The position numbers and the translations under genes were made by a program. This document shows, piece after piece, positions 28,855-39,800 of a stretch of 64,000 nucleotides of DNA. The notes beneath the pieces are model-generated. The model worked only from the letters and a program-made list of their open reading frames with translations. It did no database searches and had not been told where the DNA came from. The first letter of the stretch is position 1, and every line of letters begins with the position of its first letter. The DNA is taken from the NCBI GenBank assembly GCA_949987565.1, contig OX465121.1:4780956-4844955 (forward strand), read 5' to 3'. This DNA comes from Luidia sarsii (Eukaryota > Echinodermata > Asteroidea > Paxillosida > Luidiidae).

Positions 28855-31800
28855 TCAGAGCTCCTCTTTCAGGATGCCTTCCCGCTTGAGCCGCTCCAGC
28901 AGCTTGAGCGTGGCCGCCTTGATAGCGCCCTCTTTGCCCTTGAAGTGCCTAGCCTTCTCGCTGAGACCGCTGTACACGTCCCACGCCGTGCCGTCGTACA
29001 CCCACGGCTCCTTCAGGCTGTGCACCCTCCCCACGGCCTTGTACTTGATGATCCGACCGCGGATATCCACCTGAATTAAAACGGAATCGTCTCACCAATC
29101 AGTAGGGCCCGACGTTTCGATCTAAGAAAAGCTGTCCATCAAAGGCAGCCAGAATGGTCATTATTTTTTACGTCAGCGAGCAGTTAGCAAAATTTGGAGT
29201 ATAAAACCTCAAGTCCCATAGGTATTTTTAGAATCCATACAAGTTGAAATTCATGACACATTTCTAAAACTTATTTTTGAAAATGAGATTTTATCTTTGT
29301 ATTTTTTCTTTGTATCTTTGACATTTCATATCTTGTCTTTGTTACAATGATTGCATCAGATAGTGTGCAATTCAGTTTACGATGATGATTTATAATTAAA
29401 CACCCTAATAATGAATACACATACTTGGCCCTCCTCGTTAACAGCGGTGTTCAGCATGCTCGTCACTGTTTGGATGAGGGCGGGATCGAGGTTGAAAGCG
29501 CTCGTTGAGGTGACTATTCAGAAGACAAAAGAATTAGGTGAAGAGGGAGTGAATGGTAAAGGGATGCACATTGCAACATCTTCTAAATCATTGTTTAGGC
29601 ATCTGCTAGACTTTCTTAAGGCATCTGCTAGACTTTCCTAAGGCATCTGCTAGACTTTCCTAAGGCATCTGCTAGACTTTCCTAAGGCATCTGCTAGACG
29701 TTCCTAAGGCACCTGCTAGACCTTCCTAAGGCATCTGTAAGACGTTCCTAAGGCATCTGCTAGACTTTCTTAAGGCATCTGCTAGACTTTCCTAAGGCAT
29801 CTGCTAGACTTTCTTAAGGCATCTGCTAGACTTTCCTAAGGCATCTGCTAGACTTTCCTAAGGCATCTGCTAGACTTTCCTAAGGCATCTGCTAGACTTT
29901 CCTAAGGCATCTGCTAGACTTTCCTAAGGCATCTGCTAGACCTTCCTAAGGCATCTGCTAGACTTTCCTAAGGCATCTGCTAGACTTTCCTAAGGCATCT
30001 GCTAGACCTTCCTAAGGCATCTGCTAGACGTTCCTAAGGCATCTGCTAGACTTTCCTAAGGCATCTGCTAGACCTTCCTAAGGCATCTGCTAGACGTTCC
30101 TAAGGCACATGCTAGACCTTCCTAAGGCATCTGTTAGACGTTCCTAAGGCATCTGCTAGACCTTCCTAAGGCATCTGCTAGACTTTCCTAAGGCATTTGT
30201 TAGACCTTCCTAGGTACAACACGCCACATTGTATTTTGATTAATTGAAATAAAGCAATTTTTCTATTGATGAATCCTTTGAAATGTGAAATTTAATATAA
30301 TATACAACATAAAATTTAAAAAATAAATAAGGACAAAAATGGTTAATTAGGTCATTTGAATGAGGTCAAAGGTCTAGGTTGCAGGTTCGATCCCATGGGA
30401 TGCAATAGTACATTTTTCTTCTTCAAACTAATAAGTACAAACCCAACCAATAAGTATCTGAAATTTGAACGAGAAAACAGCTGTTGCGCATGGCGTGTCG
30501 TGGGTGTCTCAGCGTCTGTTACCTCAAGGTTGCAGGTTCGATCCCCAGAGATGCAACAGTTACATTTTTCTTCTTCAAATTACAAGTACAAACCCAACCT
30601 ATAAGTATCTGAAATTTGAACGAAAAATCAACTGGTGCGCATGGCGTGTCGTGGTTGTCCCAGGGTCTGTAACTGCAAGATTGCAGGTTCGATCCCCATG
30701 GATGTAACGTAACATTTTTCTTCTTCAAATTACAAAGTACAAACCCAACCTATAAGTATTTAAAATTTCGACCAAAAGTCAACTGGTGCGCATGGCGTGT
30801 CGTGGTTGTCCCAGGGTCTGTAACTGCAAGATTGCAGGTTCGATCCCCAGGGATGTAACGTAACATTTTTCTTCTTCAAATTACAAAGTACAAACCCAAC
30901 CTTTAAGTATCTGAAATTTCGACCAAAAGTCAACTGGTGCGCATGGCGTGTCGTGGTTGTCCCAGGGTCTGTAACTGCAAGATTGCAGGTTCGATCCCCA
31001 GGGATGTAACGTAACATTTTTCTTCTTCAAATTACAAAGTACAAACCCAACCTATAAGTATCTAAAATTTCGACCAAAAGTCAACTGGTGCGCATGGCGT
31101 GTCGTGGGTGTCCCAGGGTCTGTAACTGCAAGATTGCTGGTTCGATCCCCATGGATGTAACGTAACATTTTTCTTCTTCAAATTACAAAGTACAAACCCA
31201 ACCTATAAGTATCTGAAATTTCGACCAAAAGTCAACTGGTGCGCATGGCGTGTCGTGGTTGTCCCAGGGTCTGTAACTGCAAGATTGCAGGTTCGATCCC
31301 CAGGGATGTAACGTAACATTTTTCTTCTTCAAATTACAAAGTACAAACCCAACCTATAAGTATCTAAAATTTCGACCAAAAGTCAACTGGTGCGCATGGC
31401 GTGTCGTGGTTGTCCCAGGGTCTGTAACTTCAAGGTTGCAGGTTCGATCCCCATGGATGTAACGTAACATTTTTCTTCTTCAAATTACAAAGTACAAACC
31501 CAACCTATAAGTATTTAAAATTTCGACCAAAAGTCAACTGGTGCGCATGGCGTGTCGTGGTTGTCCCAGGGTCTGTAACTGCAAGATTGCAGGTTCGATC
31601 CCCAGGGATGTAACGTAACATTTTTCTTCTTCAAATTACAAAGTACAAACCCAACCCAACCTATAAGTATCTAAAATTTCGACCAAAAGTCAACTGGTGC
31701 GCATGGCGTGTCGTGGTTGTCCCAGGGTCTGTAACTTCAAGGTTGCAGGTTCGATCCCCATGGATGTAACGTAACATTTTTCTTCTTCAAATTACAAAGT

Positions 31801-34068
31801 ACAAACCCAACCTATAAGTATTTAAAATTTCGACCAAAAGTCAACTGGTGCGCATGGCGTGTCGTGGTTGTCCCAGGGTCTGTAACTTCAAGGTTGCAGG
31901 TTCGATCCCCATGGATGTAACGTAACATTTTTCTTCTTCAAATTACAAAGTACAAACCCAACCTATAAGTATCTAAAATTTCGACCAAAAGTCAACTGGT
32001 GCGCATGGCGTGTCGTGAGTGTTCCAGGGTCTGCAACCTCAAGGTTGCAGGTTCGATCCCCGGGGAAGTCGAGTCTTGAATTTAATGTTTTTTAATTCTA
32101 TTAAGGTAACCGAAGGTTTAAATAGATTGGTTTTTTAGGGGTGGGTGGGGGGGACTCATGAGGCTAGAGGTTCAGTGGCTCGACTGGGAACCTCAAGGCC
32201 GAGGGTTCGATCCCGGGTGGATGCAGGTCTTCCCAGAAACCCAGGCCCCCCCAGATCAACCGGCCTCCCCAGATCACCCGCCCTCTCCAGAATCCCCGGC
32301 CTCCCCAGATCACCAACCCGCGGCGGTTCGGAGACCTGTCGCACCCCCTCTACCCCACTAGATAAAATAAAATAAAATGGAATTTTACCCTTTTTAAGAC
32401 AGGTTAGATGTCGAAACAAAAGTTAAAAGGCCTTATTTAATTTATTTGAAACTCGAACAAGGGCCCTGACATCGCCAGGACTCGAACTCGGGTCACCAAG
32501 TTAGAAGTTAGAGAGTGTATCCGCTACACCAACACGTCCTCCTTACTTAAAAAACTTGGAACTAATATTTAAGGCATCGCATTGAAAGTTAAAAGAAAAT
32601 AAATAAGTACAAACAATATATAAGTACAAAAACTGCTATCTACAGTATGTCAACACTAAGTTCCAAATACAAGTAGGAATGAAGTTTCAAATACCCTTTT
32701 TTAAAACTGGTTATATGTCAAAACAAAAGTTAAAAGGACATATTTATTTAATTTGAAACTCGAACAAGGCCACTGACATCGCCAGGACTCGAACTCGGGT
32801 CACCAAGTTAGAAGTTAGAGAGTATATCCGCTATACCAACACGTCCTTCTTACTAGAAAAACTTGGAACTAATATATAAAGCATCGTATATAAGTACAAA
32901 CAATAATAATAATAAAACGTAAGACGTAACCTGAATTGCTGTTTTTTAAACCACTTCGCGCAGGGTTTGCCCTACTCGACGTAAAATTATACACTGTATG
33001 CTCAGTGCTTTGCAAACTGCCTTTTGAAAGAAAAAAAACAAGGCATTTTTTTTTTTTTGGGGGGGATTCTAACTGGAGACCCTTGCATGCTGGACCAACG
33101 AACTCGTCGGGTCGATCCTGGGGATGAATTCAAATCTGTAGGCCTACAGTACATGTATAGCGACGGGCAGGTACCGAGTTGGCTGTAAAGTAACATTTTC
33201 TTGACTTAATCAATCACGCTTGAATAGATCTTTCACTCATGAACACGGAATCGGAAATGACAGCCAAACTGATCAACGAGGCACCAGCATTCCATTCCAT
33301 TCTGTGTCAGGCCTATTAATAGAAACCCTTTTCCAAAGCCCGGCTTAGGCTCAGGCTCCGGCTTTGTCTCCATTTCTTTCAAACATTTTTAAGTACAAGG
33401 GTTGAAAACGGAAGACCTTTGGCTTTGTTTTGAATGTTGTAGTGCGTTTTGAAAAAGAATGCAAAGTTTCGACTTCAACAAAGACCTCCAACCTGTGTTT
33501 TCAGCTTTGGGATAACAGAGACGAAGCCGGAGCCTAAGCCTAAGCCGGGGTTTTGAAAAGGGCAAAGTATTACAAAGGCCCGCCCATTAACTTCACCTAC
33601 TATGGCCGGCCATTGCACCAGCGCGTAGCTTTCGTACATGTGCAGTATTTCACTGATCCCGCCACAACATGATAGTACAGCGCAGTATCCGGAGAACATT
33701 ATCCAATGGCACACCATTGTGGGAACTCTATACAATGTAACACCTTATTGGACCTTGTGGAGAAAAGCACATGGGGGAAAACAGTACACAAGGCCAAGAG
33801 CTCTATGCAGTATGCACACACACAGTAACAATCTCACTGGGATACAGTTACAATTACTAGAGCTAGTTCTCTATGCACACGTACAGTAACAACCTGTTAT
33901 GTGATGCATGGAGCTTGATGTGAGTTGCCAACTCATTGTTCAGCAGGTTGGTGAACAATGTCTCCCCCTACAACTGTGGGCCCCATTTGTGGCACAAGTC
34001 GAGGCTTCAGAATGAATATAGTTACCTGTGACTGCCATTGCCATTAGAAATACCACGCACAACCTCAT
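28855..34068 (-). CDS. Candidate secreted small protein, anti-lipopolysaccharide factor/scygonadin-like
   Basis: Three minus-strand exons join in phase with GT-AG sites: 34068-34026 (ends CACAG/GTAAC, phase 1), 29513-29425 (AATAG/TCACC ... CCAA/GTATG, phase 0) and 29070-28855 (CAG/GTGGATATC to TGA). The product is 115 residues. It begins MRLCVVFLMAMAVTVTSTSA, a textbook signal peptide with likely cleavage before F21. The rest has an amphipathic helix (NLDPALIQTVTSMLN), a strand-rich middle (VDIRGRIIKYKAVG, PWVYDGTAWDVY) and a basic helical tail (GAIKAATLKLLERLKREGIL). By my count it has 16 K/R against 13 D/E. Size, three-exon layout and helix-sheet-helix order resemble ALF antimicrobial proteins of arthropods, but the two ALF cysteines are absent; the mature part has none. 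Joining exon 1 rests on phase and signal peptide across a 4.5-kb intron. Exons 2-3 are firmer than exon 1. The family call is inference. Confidence 0.5.
29590..30214. repeat. 22-bp minisatellite, about 28 units
   Basis: Unit AAGGCATCTGCTAGACTTTC plus CT. Variants alternate TTTCCT, CTTCCT and GTTCCT. It starts about 80 bp from exon 2 of the candidate secreted-protein gene. Confidence 0.97.
30356..32075 (+). repeat. 151-bp tandem array carrying a Pol III box B in each unit, about 11 units
   Basis: GGTGCGCATGGCGTGTCGTGG recurs (first base) near 30633, 30785, 30936, 31087, 31238, 31389, 31540, 31696, 31848 and 31998, after a diverged copy at about 30483. Each unit then has CAGGGTCTGTAACTGCAAG, GGTTCGATCCCC (perfect box B), ACATTTTTCTTCTTCAAATT and ACAAACCCAACCTATAAGTA. 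The tRNA-like block shows it arose from a tRNA-derived SINE amplified in tandem. Confidence 0.95.
32145..32345 (+). repeat. tRNA-like segment with short CCCCAGATCACC repeats
   Basis: AGGTTCAGTGGCTCGACTGG, then AGGCCGAGGGTTCGATCCCG (box B), then degenerate copies of CCGGCCTCCCCAGATCACC. Confidence 0.6.
32390..32885 (-). repeat. Two direct copies of a tRNA-derived SINE (family S3)
   Basis: Copies at about 32390-32590 and 32690-32890 share AAACAAAAGTTAAAAGG, GAACTCGGGTCACCAAGTTA (reverse of a box-B-type GAGTTCGAGTCCT) and CCAACACGTCC. On the minus strand each reads GGACGTGTTGGTGTAGCGGA at the 5' end, a box A region. The direct-repeat spacing is about 300 bp. Confidence 0.8.
32936..33030 (-). 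repeat. SINE S2 body, reverse
   Basis: GCAGGGTTTGCCCTACTCGA, CGTAAAATTATACACTG and GCTCAGTGCTTTGC are the reverse complement of the S2 body. Confidence 0.6.
33323..33565. repeat. MITE-like element, family M2 (copy 3)
   Basis: CCCTTTTCCAAAGCCCGGCT and GCCTAAGCCGGGGTTTTG mark inverted ends; AAGACCTCCAACCTGTGTTTTC is in the interior. Confidence 0.9.
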
Positions 34069-34315
34069 CGTGGAAAGACGGCGACGGTAGAAATAATTAA
34101 GCAGGGTGACAATTCCGAACAATTTTACACATGTATCAGATTGAAAGTTTGGGAGAGACGACGAACGTCTGCTCGCACCGTACACGTAGGGCCAATGAAG
34201 CTGTATGTCTGACACGCAGAAGACCACGACAATGCGGAAATTCAGACTGTTGTTTACTGTACGGGGGGAATTTCCGGGATTTCACTCGCACCCCAGCCAA
34301 GATACCGGAGGCGTG

Positions 34316-34446
34316 GTTTTTTTTCCCAGGAGGGTTAGGGGCAATCATCATAAATGGGCGTGCCGTAATTTTCTTTAAAAACAATATTGGACACGCTCAT
34401 TTATGATTAAGATAACTGCCCCTAACCCTCCTAGGAAAAACAAAAG
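34316..34446. repeat. Inverted repeat, about 45-bp arms
   Basis: TTCCCAGGAGGGTTAGGGGC and CATAAATGGGCGTG pair with CACGCTCATTTATG and GCCCCTAACCCTCCTAGGAA. The loop is about 30 bp. It lies upstream of the candidate secreted-protein ATG. Confidence 0.9.
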
Positions 34447-35800
34447 CGTACCGGAGGTCCATTGAGTCGATGACCTTCAAACGAAACTAAACTCGTCCCC
34501 AGTCCCGCCACTAGTCCTCACACCAACTTAAACTTCGAGTGACCATGGACACCAAGAGGTGTTGCAAATTGCTTTACTGTCATAGATTTAGAGGGCCCAA
34601 CCAGGCTAGATTTTACTGCAATGAAGAAAACAAGAAAACAAGAAAACATTGGATTAACCTACAGTTGTTTTTCAAAGTGAATGTGAACTATACTTGTCAG
34701 TATATGTACATGATGTAGTGGGTTGTGAACTGTACTTTGTTTACACAAGTCCAAAGTATGTCTGGGGAAAAACAAACAATCAAATAACTGAGTGACCCTT
34801 AGTCCTTACTCTGTCTGTAGTTTGTTGACACTGTCAATAATAATGATGGCAGAATCAGGGTGATAAAGATATCACGCGCCATATTATAAAGAATCAGTGA
34901 AATAACAGGTTATAAAGAGCCTTCCCAAATACTCAGCTAGTCTTTACACAAGACTGTTGTCATCGTTGCCGGGGCAAAGACTTATTGGCCGTTTTATGAA
35001 AGCTCCCAGTCAGTTGTGCCTTTATCATGATGTAGTCTACACTGACCAGCCACAGTTATCTCTGATGTCAATACCCCTATCTTACATGTACCAAGCTTGT
35101 AAGCAGCTGGGTCATTTCTGTCACACTCTCTCACTCTCTGTATCATCTCTATCTCTCTCTGCCTCTCTGCCTCTCACTCTCTCCGTCTGTCAGTCTGTCT
35201 CTTTCTCAATGTGTATGAAAGTAGGGTTGAACTGTCTGTCTCCGTCTCTCTCTAACTCTCTGTTCCTCAGTCTCCCTGTCTGTCTGTCTGTCTTGCTCGA
35301 TTTGTATGAAAGTAGGGTTCCTCTATCTACTGCAACCCGTGTGTACCCATGGAAACCAAGTGAAAGCACTCCCTTTTATCAATGGAGTCACCCCCTTCTA
35401 AACCCATATCAAGTTCATACAAGACAAGGGCAAGACACAAGAGGTATACTCTATGCGTTCATGTGGTTTAATGTTAAAGTCTACATTAATAATCTTTGCC
35501 ATTCCATAGACTGGATACCAGTATTTGTTTCTAAGCCAGTTTTCTTACCGCTCAAAGTCAAATCAAAGTGCACACGCAGAAGTGGGAACGATTCACCCGA
35601 TTTTGAAACAGTGGAATCTATTCCTTCACCAATTGTACAATAGATTCAATGGACGTAGTCCCATTTTAATGGTTAAATGCAATAGAATTTGTTTTCTGAG
35701 ATTAATACATCACTTAAGCTTAATCAAATTAGCTTTTCATATAGTCAATAATCATACATTTGTGTGGCCTACGATGCTACAAATCAATAACAATTAATCA
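34447..35800. other. Intergenic between the secreted-protein candidate and the CAP gene
   Basis: No convincing exon. An S1 fragment lies at 34905-35015 (CCTTCCCAAATACTCAGCTAG ... GCAAAGAC). A CT-rich stretch at 35120-35320 contains two copies of TGTATGAAAGTAGGGTT about 80 bp apart. Open frames across it are low-complexity and I do not support them as genes. Confidence 0.45.
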
Positions 35801-36870
35801 GAAGCTCGAACGATGGTAGGAGCTTTATTTGCCAAGCTACCAATTTGCAGGTTACACAGCCAGGTGGGCAGGGTCACCAGTCAAAACTGCCTGCGGTGTA
35901 CAACATGTATAACGGCTTCATAACTGGTACCCCGCAGTTGACAATCTGGTTGCTATGCTCCAATGTGTTCCACAGCCGTATTCTAAGCAGTCGGCTGTGG
36001 CTTCAACTAGCACACAGGCCTATGGGAAGCAGCTACAGCTACTACCCATAGACCCGTGTGTAAAATGCAGCCACAACAAAGTAATATGAAATTACAAACC
36101 AAACAATTTATCAGAAAAATAAGTACATTTTCTTTTTACCGGATAGGCCATCATGCAATACAAGATAATCGCACAGCCAGCTCGTATGCCCCGTCGTCAC
36201 AAATCCAAGTTTTCTGCCTCTCCAAAAAAAAGGATATCGTGCCTACTAAATAATTCTCAACCATACTCTTTTGTTCCCCCATCATTATTTATAAGCTAGA
36301 TAATAAGACTACATCCACAGCTGAAAAACAAATGACTTTGGTGCATCAAAAGAATAGCTTTTGCTTTTAAAATAAGAAAGTTGGTCCACAAGATGCAGCA
36401 GTGGGTGCATTCTGTGGGATTCTGTGGACCCTAACCCTGCCGAACTCAAAAAGATGCAGCAGTGGGTGATCAAGTGTAAGGTTTCGGGGGAAGGACTAAG
36501 ACAAGTTTAGGAAATACCTTCTCCATTACAAAAAATTTTGTGAACTAGAAAACCAGAAGGTATCTCGGCCAAACGTATGTAACCAGTATACAATAATAAA
36601 ACGGTATGAAATCTCAACTTCATCAGTCTAAACAGAGAGCAGTTTTTCATGGAGGGAATATTGTGGAGACGTCAGTGTGTGGATTTCTGTATCGAATGAC
36701 GATTTCCCGGTGAAACCACACACCTCAAAAAAAGAAGAAAAAAAGGAGTGAACTCGACTTTTACCAAACAACAGAAATTATGAAGATGCCCTAAACAAAA
36801 ACAAGTCCCTCCGGAGAAAAACGGATAGACTGGGGTTTCACTGACTGGACAAAAGGCACGGTGGAGGGGA
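35801..36870 (-). other. Probable 3' UTR of the CAP gene
   Basis: Downstream of the minus-strand stop codon. GCTTTATTTGCC at about 35823-35833 is AATAAA on the minus strand and is the best polyadenylation signal I see. Confidence 0.4.
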
Positions 36871-39800
36871 TTATCCGAGGGAGTCGCTGCACTCGGTGAC
36901 AAACGTCTTTCCATTGTAGGTGCTCTTGTACTGCTCGGGAAGTGCAAATTCCGTCTGTGGAAGAAGCAAAAAAAATCAGAAAATTTCTCGCTGAATGCAA
37001 AGCTGGACAATCCTGAGGGCAGGAGGTTCTGATCTCCGCAAGACCTTTCCCAAAGGAGAGGTGGAAGGGGGTGAAGACTGAAGAGGGTCAGAAAATGGGC
37101 AAGAGGGTAGAGGGCTGGCTTGTAGGACTGGTGACGCGTGACTCATCACTCAGAATCGTGACTCAAGACTCGTGACTCAGACTCATGACTTGGTCTCGTA
37201 ACTCGGACTCTTGACTTGGATTCGTGACTCGGACTCAGACTTGTGACTCAGACTCAGACTCCTAACATGGAATCATGACATGTAAATGCCACTGACAAAT
37301 TCTCAAAATTGGGAACAATGCTTCTAGTACAGTTTGACAATCAGAGGTGACTCATGACTGAACCTCTGTGACTCAGACACGGACTCTAATGATGTGACTC
37401 GCACTTGATGCTTTGCGTCTGGTCGAGGGCCGTCAGAAATGGACGAGGGAGGGGGTGAGGATGGGTCAAACACTGGACCAGGGGCAACTTACAAAGTCGC
37501 CGTCTCCTTTGGGCACCAGCACGTTCATCTCCGAGGATTTGGCCGAGACGATCATGGTGTCCAGCGACTCGGTGCTCAGGTACAGCATGGCGCCGTCCGT
37601 CTTGTCAATGCTGACGATGGGCACTTTCACCGTCACCTTGCAGTGCGGAAAAAGAGGGACCAGTGAAACTATTAACCCTTAGCTGTGCCATACCGACAGG
37701 GGACCAGTGAAACTGGCTCCACACAAGCAGGGGAACCAGTGAGGCTCTATTCCGCAAACTGGTTCCATACCAACAGGGGACAATAGGAGCTTTTTTTTTT
37801 ATTTCTCACGCTGGTTCCAGTGAAGCTCTATTTCTCACATTGGTTAAATACCAACAGGGGACCAGTAAAGCTCTATTTCGCACACTGGTTAAATATCAAT
37901 AGGGACCAGTGAAGCTCTATTTCTTGCGCTGTTTAAATACCAACAGGGGACCAGTGATGCTCTATTTCGCACACTGGTTGAATATCAATAGGGACCAGTG
38001 AAGCTCTATTTCTTGCGCTGTTTAAATACCAACAGGGGACCAGTGATGCTCTATTTCGCACACTGGTTAATTATCAATAGGGACCAGTGAAGCTCTATTT
38101 CTTGCACTGGTTATATACCAGCAGGGGACCAGTGACACTCTTATTCCCCATAACAGTTCCATTGCACAAGGGGATCAGTGAAACTTTTCTTCCAAAGTTA
38201 ATGCAGCACCGACAGGGGACCAGTGACACTCCTATTTCCCATACTGACTGCACATGGGCAGGGGAACCAGTGAGGCTCTCACCTGCAACTGGACGCTCTG
38301 GCAATTGACGGTGTCCACTGAGCCCATGCACTGGTCAAAGACGAGGGCGGTCTTCTTGCAACTATCTGAGAGTGCAAAGAAAGCGGGAGAGAAACACAAT
38401 GTCAACACTGTCTACACTGTAGTAATGTATAGTCAGCATCTGGTTGTAATCAAGAATTGTATGAAGAGGGGGAGGGAGAGGGGAGAGAGGGAGAGGATGA
38501 AGGAGAGGGAGAGGGGAGAGAGGGGGAGAGGGAGAGGGAGAAGGAGAGGAAGAGGGGAGAGAGGGGGAGAGGGAGAGGGACAGAGAGAGGGAGAGGGAGA
38601 GGGACAGAGAGAGGGACAGAGAGAGGGAGAGGGACAGGGACAGGGCGAGGGAGAGGGAGAGGGAGAGGGAGAGGGAGAGGGAGAGGGAAAGGGACAGGAA
38701 GAAGGAGAGGGACAGGGAGAGGGAGAGGGAGAGGGACAGGGAGAGGGAAAGGGACAGAAAGAAGGAGAGGGAGAGAGAGAGGGAGAGGGAGAGGGAAAGG
38801 GACAGGAAGAAGGAGAGGGACAGGGAGAGGGAGAGGGAGAGGGACAGGGAGAGGGAAAGGGACAGAAAGAAGGAGAGGGAGAGAGGGAGAGGGAGAGGGA
38901 TAGGGATAGGGAGAGGGACAGGGACAGGGAGAGGGAGAGGGAGAGGGAGAGGGAGAGGGAAAGGGACAGAAAGAAGGAGAGGGAGAGAGAGAGGGAGAGG
39001 GAGAGGGATAGGGATAGGGAGAGGGACAGGGAGAGGGACAGGGACAGGGACAGGGACAGGGAGAGGGACAGTGAGAGGGAGAGGGAGAGGGATAGGGAGA
39101 GGGAGAGGGAGAGGGACAGTGAGAGGGAGAGGGACAGGGATAGGGAGAGGGAGAGGGAGAGGGACAGTGAGAGGGAGAGGGACAGGGAGAGTGAGAGGGA
39201 GAGGGAGAGGGACAGGGAGAGGGAGAGGGAGAGGGAGAGGGCGAGGGAGGGGGAGAGTCTATGTGAAGGCGATTCTCACCCAAAGTGATGGAGTTGACCT
39301 TGTTCTTGACCTGAATGGTGGAGTTCTCACACTTGTAGATGTAGATGGTCTGCTTCATGTCACCCTCAATCACGATGTCCCTGTTGTTCTTCTGGTATTC
39401 CTGGAAGGACAAAATGAGGAAGAAAAGAGAGGGTGTGTGCTTGGGGTCAAAGTCCAATTTTTTCCCAAACTAGAATACCCTTCTCCCAAATGCTGAGAGC
39501 AATATCCCAAAGAAAAAAAATCATACTTACTCCTTCAAATTTCCTTCTCCTTCCCATAAAGCCCCTACACAACATTGGTCGAGGTCAAAGAATAGCATCC
39601 ATACGTTGTCTGATCCAACATATACATGAAATAGCACACCTGTGAAAATGTCAGCTCAATCCGCCAACCGAGTCTCGAGAAAATCGTGAAAACCGCTTCA
39701 TTTTGTTTCGCAAAAATGCAGCATTCAACGCCATACTGTTCCGGAAAATACTTTAGATTTCAGTGAGACGTAAACTATTTCTTTTACTCATTTCTCCCAA

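Noticed and set aside
28741..29079. Plus-strand 112-codon frames overlapping exon 3 of the secreted-protein candidate
   Set aside because: They are mirror frames of the minus-strand exon, without splice or domain support.
30356..32075. CRISPR-like array
   Set aside because: Whole 151-bp units are repeated without unique spacers, and the genome is animal.
34957..35643. 228-codon plus-strand frame
   Set aside because: Starts in an S1 fragment and crosses a CT-rich stretch. Composition is like neighbouring non-coding DNA and no homologue comes to mind.
36480..36870. Additional CAP coding exon downstream of the stop
   Set aside because: The protein ends normally at CSDSLG followed by TAA. Nothing downstream continues the CARP domain.
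38254..39457. Glu/Gly/Arg-rich 344-codon frame and its Pro/Ser counterpart
   Set aside because: Low-complexity GGGAGA tract in a CAP intron. The real coding part on the minus strand is limited to exon 9 (39400-39280).
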